This document shows, in pieces, positions 5,387 to 11,129 of a DNA stretch of 11,129 bases. Source of the DNA: Burkholderiales bacterium (GTDB taxonomy: Bacteria > Pseudomonadota > Gammaproteobacteria > Burkholderiales > Burkholderiaceae_C); assembly GCA_011391855.1 (NCBI GenBank), contig JAABPT010000471.1, positions 1-11,129 of the forward strand. Direction: 5' to 3'. The first letter of the stretch is position 1; the number at the start of each line of letters is the position of its first letter. The translations under genes were made by a program, and so were the position numbers. A model generated the notes under the pieces. That model saw only the letters and a list, made by a program, of their open reading frames with translations, ran no database searches and had not been told where the DNA came from.

Positions 5387-6682
5387 ATGGCCAAGAAACC
5401 GCATGACACGCCGATGCTCGACCAACTCGAGTCCGGCCCCTGGCCCAGCTTCGTGACAGGCTTGAAGCGCCTGGCGAAGGACAAGGACTACATGGTCGAC
5501 CTGATGGGTCAGCTGGAAACGTCCTACCGCACCAAGAAGGGCTACTGGAAGGGTGGCACGGTGGGCGTGTTCGGCTACGGCGGCGGCGTCATCCCGCGCT
5601 TCACCGAACTGAAGGACGACACTGGCGCGCCGGTTTTCCCCGACGCCGCCGAATTCCACACCCTGCGCATCCAGCCGCCGGCCGGCATGCACTACAACAC
5701 CGACGTGCTGCGCAAGATGTGCGACATCTGGGAAGAGCACGGCTCCGGCCTGATCGCCTTCCACGGCCAGTCGGGCGACATCATGTTCCAGGGTGCCAAG
5801 ACCGACAAGGTGCAGGACGCCTTCGACGCGCTCAACGAACTCGGCTTCGACCTCGGCGGTGCCGGCCCCGCGGTGCGCACTTCCATGAGCTGCGTGGGCG
5901 CCGCCCGCTGCGAGCAGAGCTGCTACGACGAGGCGCGCGCGCACCGCCAGGTCATCAACACCTTCCTCGACGACATCCATCGCCCCGCCCTGCCGTACAA
6001 GTTCAAGTTCAAGTTCAGCGGCTGCGCCAACGACTGCATGAACTCGATCCAGCGCTCGGACATGGCCGTCATCGGCACCTGGCGCGACAACATGCGCACC
6101 GACGAGGCACTGGCGCGCAAGTGGTTCGCCAAGCACGGCATGAACGAACTGGTCAACGACGTCATCACGCGTTGTCCCACCAAGACCATCATGCTCAAGG
6201 AGGTGGCTGACGTCGACACCGGCGACCGCATCTCCAGCGTGAAGATCAGCGACACCCACGCGCTGGAGATCGACAACAGCAACTGCGTGCGCTGCATGCA
6301 CTGCATCAACGTCATGACCGGCGCGCTGGCGCATGGCACCGACACCGGCGCCACCATCCTGATCGGTGGCAAGCGCACGCTCAAGATCGGCGACCTGATG
6401 GGTACCGTGGTCGTGCCCTTCATGCCGCTGAAGACCGACGAGGACTTCGAGGCCCTGGTCGACCTGGGCCAGAAGGTGATCGACTTCTTCGCCGAGAACG
6501 CGCTCGAGCACGAGCGCACCGGCGAGATGATCGAGCGCATCGGGCTGGTCAACTTCCTGGAAGGCATCGGCGTGGAAATCGACGCCAACATGGTGTCCAC
6601 GCCGCGCACCAACCCCTACGTGAATACCGACGGCTGGGACGAGGAAGTGGCTCGCATCAACGCCAATAAGGCCGCGGCCTGA
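5387..6682 (+). CDS. dsrA: Reverse-type dissimilatory sulfite reductase, alpha subunit
   Basis: DsrA pairs with DsrB in the cytoplasmic alpha2-beta2 siroheme enzyme that, in sulfur oxidisers, runs in reverse and oxidises sulfur delivered by DsrC to sulfite. The protein has 431 residues, normal for the family. The siroheme/[4Fe-4S] motif is Cys169-X5-Cys175 plus Cys213-X3-Cys217 (in S-G-C-A-N-D-C). The inserted ferredoxin domain supplies a second [4Fe-4S] cluster through Cys263 (R-C-P-T-K) and Cys300, Cys303 and Cys306 (N-C-V-R-C-M-H-C). All expected ligands are present. GGAGA ends eight bases before the ATG. It is the first gene of the + strand operon, and dsrB follows after 17 bases. Co-occurrence with dsrEFH shows that this is the oxidative type. 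Confidence 0.98.
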   Translation: MAKKPHDTPMLDQLESGPWPSFVTGLKRLAKDKDYMVDLMGQLETSYRTKKGYWKGGTVGVFGYGGGVIPRFTELKDDTGAPVFPDAAEFHTLRIQPPAGMHYNTDVLRKMCDIWEEHGSGLIAFHGQSGDIMFQGAKTDKVQDAFDALNELGFDLGGAGPAVRTSMSCVGAARCEQSCYDEARAHRQVINTFLDDIHRPALPYKFKFKFSGCANDCMNSIQRSDMAVIGTWRDNMRTDEALARKWFAKHGMNELVNDVITRCPTKTIMLKEVADVDTGDRISSVKISDTHALEIDNSNCVRCMHCINVMTGALAHGTDTGATILIGGKRTLKIGDLMGTVVVPFMPLKTDEDFEALVDLGQKVIDFFAENALEHERTGEMIERIGLVNFLEGIGVEIDANMVSTPRTNPYVNTDGWDEEVARINANKAAA

Positions 6683-6699
6683 ACAAGGGAGACAAGACC

Positions 6700-7767
6700 A
6701 TGGCCATGCGCACCCCCATCGAGAGCGGCGTCCCCGACAACAAGCAGTACCTGCACCCGACGCTGCTGAAGAACTACGGCAACTGGAAATACCACGACCG
6801 GCCGCGGCCCGGCGTGCTGCACCACGTGTCGAACACCGGCGACGAGGTCTGGAGCGTGCGTGCCGGCACGCAGCGGCAGATGGACGTCTATACGATCCGC
6901 AAGCTGTGCGACATCGCCGACACCTACGCCGAAGGGCACGTGCGGTTCACCATCCGCAGCAATATCGAATTTATGGTGTCGGACCCGAACAAGGTGGCCC
7001 CGCTCATCAGCGCGCTCACCGAGAGCGGCTTCCCGGTCGGCGGCACCGGCAATTCGGTGAGCATGATCGCGCACACCCAGGGCTGGCTGCACTGCGACAT
7101 TCCGGGCACCGACGCGTCGGGCGCGGTGAAGGCGCTGATGGACGACCTGTACAGCGAGTTCATCCGCGAGGATATGCCCAACCGCGTGCACCTCTCCACC
7201 TCCTGCTGCGAGATCAACTGCGGCGGCCAGGCCGACATCGCCATCATCATCCAGCACACCAAGCCGCCGAAGATCAACCACGACCTGGTGGCCAATGTCT
7301 GCGAGCGGCCCGCCGTCGTCGCGCGCTGCCCGGTGGCGGCCATCCGGCCGGCGCTGGTCAATGGCAAGCCTTCGCTGGAAGTCGACGAGAAGAAGTGCAT
7401 CTGCTGCGGTGCCTGCTACCCCCCGTGCCCGCCGATGCAGATCAACGACCCCGAGCACTCCAAGCTGGCGATCTGGGTCGGTGGCAAGAATTCCAACGCG
7501 CGCGGCAAACCCACCTTCATGAAGATGGTGGCCAGCGGCCTGCCGAACAACCCGCCGCGCTGGCCGGAAGTGTCGGCGATGGTGAAGAAGATCCTCTACA
7601 CCTACAAGGAAGATGCACGTTCGTGGGAGCGGCTCTCGGACTGGGTGGAACGTATCGGCTGGCCGCGCTTCTTCGAGAAGTGCGACCTGCCCTTCACGAA
7701 ATATCTCATCGACGACTGGCGCGGCTCGCGGGCGAACCTGAACGCATCCACCCACATCCGCTTCTGA
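6700..7767 (+). CDS. dsrB: Reverse-type dissimilatory sulfite reductase, beta subunit
   Basis: DsrB is the beta subunit of rDsr and in structurally known DsrAB carries the catalytic siroheme. The protein has 355 residues. The cluster ligands are Cys132 (L-H-C-D), Cys169, Cys170 and Cys174 (S-C-C-E-I-N-C). The spacing of 37, 1 and 4 residues agrees with the ligand spacing I recall for the Desulfovibrio enzyme. The ferredoxin domain has Cys210 (R-C-P-V) with Cys233, Cys236 and Cys239. Cys235 and Cys243 are extra. The ribosome-binding site AAGGGAGA lies just upstream of the first ATG. A second in-frame ATG follows two codons later. dsrE starts 30 bases downstream. Confidence 0.98.
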   Translation: MAMRTPIESGVPDNKQYLHPTLLKNYGNWKYHDRPRPGVLHHVSNTGDEVWSVRAGTQRQMDVYTIRKLCDIADTYAEGHVRFTIRSNIEFMVSDPNKVAPLISALTESGFPVGGTGNSVSMIAHTQGWLHCDIPGTDASGAVKALMDDLYSEFIREDMPNRVHLSTSCCEINCGGQADIAIIIQHTKPPKINHDLVANVCERPAVVARCPVAAIRPALVNGKPSLEVDEKKCICCGACYPPCPPMQINDPEHSKLAIWVGGKNSNARGKPTFMKMVASGLPNNPPRWPEVSAMVKKILYTYKEDARSWERLSDWVERIGWPRFFEKCDLPFTKYLIDDWRGSRANLNASTHIRF

Positions 7768-7797
7768 CGCACCCCACTCAGCATTGAACGGCCCGAC

Positions 7798-8157
7798 ATG
7801 AAATTCGGCTTGCTCGTCAGCGAAGGCCCGTATACGCACCAGGCCAGCGACACGGCGTACCAGTTCGCCGCGGCCGCCCTGGCCAAGGGGCACGAGGTGC
7901 AGCGCGTCTTCTTCTATCACGACGGTGTCTACAACGCCACGCGGCTCACCGAGCCGCCGCAGGACGACCGCCACATCGTCAACCGCTGGGCGGCGCTGAA
8001 GGAGAAGCACGACGTGGACCTGGTGGTCTGCGTCGCCGCCGCCCTGCGCCGCGGCATCAAGGACGAGGTGCTGGCCCCGGGCTTTCGCATCTCGGGCCTC
8101 GGTCAGCTGGTCGACAGCGGCATCAAGTCCGACCGCATGGTCACATTTGGAGACTGA
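7798..8157 (+). CDS. dsrE: Sulfurtransferase DsrE (subunit of DsrEFH)
   Basis: DsrE belongs to the DsrE/TusD family and forms the cytoplasmic DsrE2F2H2 complex that passes sulfane sulfur to DsrC. The 119-residue protein has the motif D-L-V-V-C-V-A-A-A, which places the active-site cysteine at Cys78, the same number as in Allochromatium vinosum DsrE. After R-R-G-I (84-87) this protein goes almost directly to F-R-I-S-G-L-G-Q-L. As I recall it, the A. vinosum protein has an insert of about ten residues there, so a loop appears shortened. The Shine-Dalgarno is weak. The stop is four bases before the dsrF start, indicating coupling. Confidence 0.96.
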   Translation: MKFGLLVSEGPYTHQASDTAYQFAAAALAKGHEVQRVFFYHDGVYNATRLTEPPQDDRHIVNRWAALKEKHDVDLVVCVAAALRRGIKDEVLAPGFRISGLGQLVDSGIKSDRMVTFGD

Positions 8158-8161
8158 TGCG

Positions 8162-8527
8162 ATGGCGAACGTCAAGAAATTCATGTTCGTCAACCGCAAG
8201 GCGCCCTTCGGCACGATCTATGCGCTGGAAAGCCTGGAGGTGGTGCTGATCACCGCCACCTTCGACCAGGACGTGAGCCTGGTCTTCGTGGACGACGGCG
8301 TCTACGAGCTCGTCAAGGGCCAGAACCCCAAGGGCATCGGCATCAAGAACCACGCGCCCACCTATCGCGCCCTGGACGGCTACGACGTCGAGAAGCTGTA
8401 CGTGGAGCGCGAGTCGATGGAAGCGCGCGGCCTCACCGAGGCCGACCTGCTGGTCGACGTGGAGGTGCTCTCCAGCGCCGAGATGGCCGACCTGATGGTC
8501 GAACAGGACGTGGTCCTGTCCTTCTGA
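8162..8527 (+). CDS. dsrF: DsrF, subunit of the DsrEFH sulfurtransferase
   Basis: DsrF (TusC family) is a structural subunit of DsrEFH. The ATG at 8162 gives M-A-N-V-K-K-F-M-F-V-N-R-K-A-P, which fits the family's N-terminus, and GGAGA lies seven to eight bases upstream inside the end of dsrE. A longer frame from a TTG at 8147 would overlap dsrE and add five residues, and is less likely. The protein has 121 residues and no cysteine at all. The position F-D-Q-D-V-S (34-39) has Ser39 where I recall a Cys in A. vinosum DsrF. The C-terminal part (98-121) seems shorter than in that protein. DsrF is not thought to be the sulfur-carrying subunit, so loss of Cys fits. Confidence 0.96.
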   Translation: MANVKKFMFVNRKAPFGTIYALESLEVVLITATFDQDVSLVFVDDGVYELVKGQNPKGIGIKNHAPTYRALDGYDVEKLYVERESMEARGLTEADLLVDVEVLSSAEMADLMVEQDVVLSF

Positions 8528-8543
8528 CGACGAGAACGAAGCC

Positions 8544-8843
8544 ATGCTGCACATCGTCAACAAATCGCACGCCGAGACTTCTTCGCTGCAAAGCTGCCTG
8601 CGCCTGGCCAAGGCCGGGTCGGCCCTGCTGCTGATCGAGGACGCCGTCTACGCCGCTACAACGGCCGGCGCCGCGGGCTCCGGCATCGCCGAAGCCATGA
8701 AACAGCTCAAGGTCTACGTGCTGCAGCCCGACGTGGAAGCACGCGGCATGGCCGGCAAGCTGGTCGAAGGCGTCACCGCCGTGGACTACGCCGGCTTCGT
8801 GGACCTCGTCGCCGAACACCCGAACAACCAATCCTGGCTGTAA
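8544..8843 (+). CDS. dsrH: DsrH, subunit of the DsrEFH sulfurtransferase
   Basis: DsrH (TusB family) completes the DsrEFH complex. The protein has 99 residues, as usual for the family. It begins M-L-H-I-V-N-K-S and keeps a cysteine at residue 18 (L-Q-S-C-L-R), at the conserved DsrH position. The C-terminal motif V-D-Y-A-G-F-V-D-L and the ending W-L are typical. It follows dsrF after 16 bases with only a weak, purine-rich ribosome-binding region. dsrC follows after 34 bases. Confidence 0.96.
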   Translation: MLHIVNKSHAETSSLQSCLRLAKAGSALLLIEDAVYAATTAGAAGSGIAEAMKQLKVYVLQPDVEARGMAGKLVEGVTAVDYAGFVDLVAEHPNNQSWL

Positions 8844-8877
8844 GGCCAGCCCCTCATTCCCCAAGGAGACAAGAGAC

Positions 8878-9210
8878 ATGGGCATCGAAGTCAACGGCAC
8901 CACCTACGAAACCGACGAAGAAGGTTATCTGGTCAACCTGGCCGACTGGAACGAGGATATCGGCAAGGTCCTGGCCGCGGGCGAGAACGTCGAGATGACC
9001 CCCAGTCACTGGGAAGTGGTGAACTTCCTTCGCGACTACTACAACGAGTACCAGATCGCTCCCGCGGTGCGCGTGCTCACCAAGGCCATCGGCAAGCAGC
9101 TCGGCCCCGAGAAGGGCAACAGCAAGTACCTGTACGAACTGTTCCCCTACGGCCCGGCCAAGCAGGCCTGCAAGATCGCGGGCCTGCCCAAGCCGACGGG
9201 CTGCGTCTAA
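8878..9210 (+). CDS. dsrC: Sulfur carrier protein DsrC
   Basis: DsrC accepts sulfur from DsrEFH, presents it to DsrAB and is recycled by the DsrMK membrane complex. The 110-residue protein has both C-terminal-arm cysteines, Cys98 (K-Q-A-C-K) and the penultimate Cys109 (P-T-G-C-V), so it is a true DsrC rather than TusE or a cysteine-free relative. AAGGAG lies nine bases upstream of the ATG and is the strongest ribosome-binding site in the operon, which fits the high abundance of DsrC in other sulfur oxidisers. A short palindrome and a hairpin follow the stop codon. Compare the paralogue at 3909-4238, which lacks both cysteines. Confidence 0.98.
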   Translation: MGIEVNGTTYETDEEGYLVNLADWNEDIGKVLAAGENVEMTPSHWEVVNFLRDYYNEYQIAPAVRVLTKAIGKQLGPEKGNSKYLYELFPYGPAKQACKIAGLPKPTGCV

Positions 9211-9216
9211 GCCTTC

Positions 9217-9252
9217 AGCCATGCATGGCTTGCGCGTGTCGACGGCACGCGT
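9217..9252. promoter_or_regulatory. Palindrome and hairpin between dsrC and dsrM
   Basis: A perfect 14-bp palindrome, AGCCATGCATGGCT, lies at 9217-9230. Directly after it is a hairpin with CGCGTG at 9233-9238 and CACGCG at 9246-9251 around a seven-base loop, extendable by one G-T pair. The 69-base dsrC-dsrM gap is the longest inside the dsr operon. No T-tract follows, so these are not a classic terminator. They could act as an RNA processing or stabilising element that keeps the upstream message, including dsrC, longer than dsrM-K. Confidence 0.5.
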
Positions 9253-9279
9253 GGCCGCTGCCTTTCCGGCCCGAACCCC

Positions 9280-10008
9280 ATGACCGTGCTCTCGATCGCC
9301 TACGCCGCGCTCTTCTATGCCGCCACCGCGATCCTGGTCGTCGGTGTGGCGCTGAAGATCCGCAGCTACGCGCGCACCCCGGCGCCGCTGCTGATCCCCA
9401 CCACGCCGGCGCCCACCACCACCGTCGGCGTGGCGCTGCGGCTGACGCGCGAGGTGGTGTTCTTCGAGAGTCTGTTCAAGGGCAACAAGTGGACCTGGCT
9501 CTTCGGCTGGATGTTCCATGCCGCGCTGCTGCTGGTGCTGCTGCGCCACGTGCGCTATTTCCAGCAGCCGGTGTGGGACGTGATCGTCTTCATCCAGCCC
9601 TACGGCACCTATGCCGGATTCGCCATGGTCGCCGGTCTGGCCGGGCTGTGGGCGCGGCGTTTCCTGGTCGACCGCGTGCGCTATATCTCCACGCCTTCGG
9701 ATCACCTGCACCTGGCGCTGCTCATCGCCATCGGCCTCAGCGGCCTGAGCATGCGCTTCGTCAACCCCACCGACATCGTCGCGGTGAAGACCTTCATGCT
9801 GGGCTTGATGCGCTTGGACATCCAGCCGCTGCCCACCGACCCGCTGCTGCTGCTGCACCTGGCGCTGGTGGCACTGCTGATGATCGTCTTCCCCATCAGC
9901 AAACTGCTGCACGCCCCGGGCCTGTTCTTCAGCCCCACGCGCAACCAGGCCGATACGCCGCGCGAAGCGCGCCACCTGGCGCCCTGGGCCGCCGCGCTCG
10001 ACAAGTAG
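9280..10008 (+). CDS. dsrM: DsrM, cytochrome b-type membrane subunit of DsrMKJOP
   Basis: DsrM is the NarI-like membrane subunit that binds haem b and links DsrK to the quinone pool. The 242-residue protein has five hydrophobic segments, near residues 4-26, 73-93, 102-126, 143-161 and 188-209. Candidate haem-ligand histidines near the membrane segments are His80, His90, His142 or His144, His193 and His211. A short Pro/Thr-rich loop lies at 34-48. There is no cleavable signal peptide apart from the first membrane segment. The ATG lies 69 bases after dsrC with no clear Shine-Dalgarno, unlike most genes in the operon, so translation may be less efficient. dsrK follows after 20 bases. Confidence 0.95.
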   Translation: MTVLSIAYAALFYAATAILVVGVALKIRSYARTPAPLLIPTTPAPTTTVGVALRLTREVVFFESLFKGNKWTWLFGWMFHAALLLVLLRHVRYFQQPVWDVIVFIQPYGTYAGFAMVAGLAGLWARRFLVDRVRYISTPSDHLHLALLIAIGLSGLSMRFVNPTDIVAVKTFMLGLMRLDIQPLPTDPLLLLHLALVALLMIVFPISKLLHAPGLFFSPTRNQADTPREARHLAPWAAALDK

Positions 10009-10028
10009 CCCACTCCAGGACGCACGCC

Positions 10029-11129
10029 GTGGCCACCGCTGCCTTCGAGACGCCCAAGCTCAAGCCCTACCCGGTGATCCCGCTGGTGGCCGCGGGTGCC
10101 ACCTCGCACCTGAAGCCCTATGTCGCGTCGGCGGCCATCCAGACCGCGGTGGGATTCCCCGGCGAGCTGGCCGAAGGCTGGGAGCAGCGCGCGGTGGCCA
10201 AGATGGGCGAGCTGCTCGACAAATATCGCAGCCTGCGCGTCTACATGGACGCCTGCGTGCACTGCGGCGCCTGCAGCGACAAGTGCCACTATTTCCTGGG
10301 TACCGGCGACCCGAAGAATATGCCGGTGGCGCGCCAGGACCTGATGCGCCAGGTCTACCGCCGCTATTTCACCTTCGCCGGCAAGCATTTCCCCAAGCTG
10401 GTCGGCGCGGTCGACATGACGAAGGACGTGCTCGACCAGTGGTGGAGCTACTACAACCAGTGCTCCGAGTGCCGCCGCTGCAGCGTGTTCTGCCCCTACG
10501 GCATCGACACCGCCGAAGTGACGATGGCCGCGCGCGAGATCATGGACTCGGTGGGCCTGGGCCAGAAATATTCCAACGAGATCATCGGCAAGGTCCACCG
10601 CATCGGCAACAACCTCGGTATTCCGGGGCCGGCGCTGGAAGACACCTTGCTCGGCCTGGAAGAAGACACCAAGGAAGAGACCGGTGTCGACGTGCGTTTC
10701 CCGCTCGACGTGGCCGGTGCCGAGGTGCTGCTGGTCACGCCCTCGGCCGACTTCTTCAGCGAGCCGCACGTCGAGAGCCTGATCGGCTACGCCAAGGTCT
10801 TCCACGCCGCCGGCATCAGCTGGACGCTTTCCAGCAAGGCCAGCGAGGCCGGCAATTTCGGCATGTTCATCGGCAACTACGAGCAGCTGCGCAAGATCGC
10901 GCTGCGCATCCGCGAGGCGGCGCTGGAGCTCGGCGTCAAGCGCATCGTCGTCGGCGAGTGCGGCCACGCCTGGCGCGTGGCCTACAGCTTCTGGAACACG
11001 CTGGTGGGCATCGGCGCCGGTGGCAAGGACCCCTTCGCCATTCAGCTGCAGAGCCAGCTCGACGGCCGCTACAAGCAGCCGATGCACATCTGCGAATTCA
11101 CCCACGACCTGATCCAGCGCGGCGCGATC
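10029..11129 (+). CDS. dsrK: DsrK, HdrD-like Fe-S catalytic subunit of DsrMKJOP (cut by the right edge)
   Basis: DsrK is the cytoplasmic Fe-S subunit, related to heterodisulfide reductase HdrD, that interacts with DsrC. The frame is open from the GTG at 10029 to the window end (367 codons seen). AGGA ends eight bases before the GTG. Two [4Fe-4S] motifs are visible: Cys76, Cys79, Cys82 and Cys86 in C-V-H-C-G-A-C-S-D-K-C, and Cys145, Cys148, Cys151 and Cys155 in C-S-E-C-R-R-C-S-V-F-C-P. The first part of a CCG-type catalytic domain has Cys311 in G-E-C-G-H. The second half of that domain lies beyond the edge. No membrane segment is seen. The genes expected next, dsrL-J-O-P, are outside the window. 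Confidence 0.96.
   Translation, partial: MATAAFETPKLKPYPVIPLVAAGATSHLKPYVASAAIQTAVGFPGELAEGWEQRAVAKMGELLDKYRSLRVYMDACVHCGACSDKCHYFLGTGDPKNMPVARQDLMRQVYRRYFTFAGKHFPKLVGAVDMTKDVLDQWWSYYNQCSECRRCSVFCPYGIDTAEVTMAAREIMDSVGLGQKYSNEIIGKVHRIGNNLGIPGPALEDTLLGLEEDTKEETGVDVRFPLDVAGAEVLLVTPSADFFSEPHVESLIGYAKVFHAAGISWTLSSKASEAGNFGMFIGNYEQLRKIALRIREAALELGVKRIVVGECGHAWRVAYSFWNTLVGIGAGGKDPFAIQLQSQLDGRYKQPMHICEFTHDLIQRGAI

Noticed and set aside
5261..6511. 416-codon open frame antisense to dsrA
   Set aside because: dsrA on the other strand is certain. The antisense frame is His/Val/Ala-rich with no domain.
8147..8161. TTG start for dsrF overlapping dsrE
   Set aside because: The ATG at 8162 has a well-placed GGAGA and gives the family's usual N-terminus.
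6616..8214. 532-codon open frame antisense to dsrB and dsrE
   Set aside because: It is a shadow of two certain genes in high-GC DNA.
9702..11105. 467-codon open frame antisense to dsrM and dsrK
   Set aside because: It is a shadow frame. dsrK on the + strand has intact double [4Fe-4S] motifs.

Overview
The window is high-GC (about two-thirds GC by eye) proteobacterial DNA. The right half is the start of a reverse-type dissimilatory sulfite reductase operon, dsrA-B-E-F-H-C-M-K, on the + strand. The presence of dsrEFH and the gene order match sulfur oxidisers such as Allochromatium vinosum. GC content and the look of the proteins suggest a betaproteobacterial sulfur oxidiser, but no ribosomal or other taxonomic marker is present, so the taxon is inference.

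Layout. Positions 1-5121 hold a tightly packed minus-strand operon of nine genes. In transcription order these are: a 71-aa unknown protein; a Cas6/Cmx6-like RAMP protein with no CRISPR array nearby; a DsrC-family protein lacking both C-terminal redox cysteines; a 208-aa helical unknown; a TauD/TfdA-type Fe(II)/2-oxoglutarate dioxygenase; a protein with an HTH-like N-terminus, a helical linker, a [2Fe-2S] ferredoxin and an FNR-like reductase; an S24/LexA-like protein whose catalytic Ser and Lys are replaced; a 72-aa unknown; and the 5' end of a Cys-rich protein cut by the window edge. Positions 5122-5386 are a divergent intergenic region with two families of short repeats that look like operators. 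Positions 5387-11129 hold the dsr operon, with dsrK cut by the right edge.

How the genes work together. From established rDsr biochemistry, sulfur is handed from DsrEFH to DsrC. DsrAB oxidises reduced sulfur to sulfite, and the membrane complex DsrMK(JOP) handles electrons and the DsrC trisulfide/disulfide cycle. The divergent operon carries a second, cysteine-free DsrC paralogue together with redox and possible nucleic-acid-binding proteins. It may be a regulatory or accessory module linked to sulfur oxidation. That link rests on position and on the DsrC homology only. It is the most interesting part of the window.
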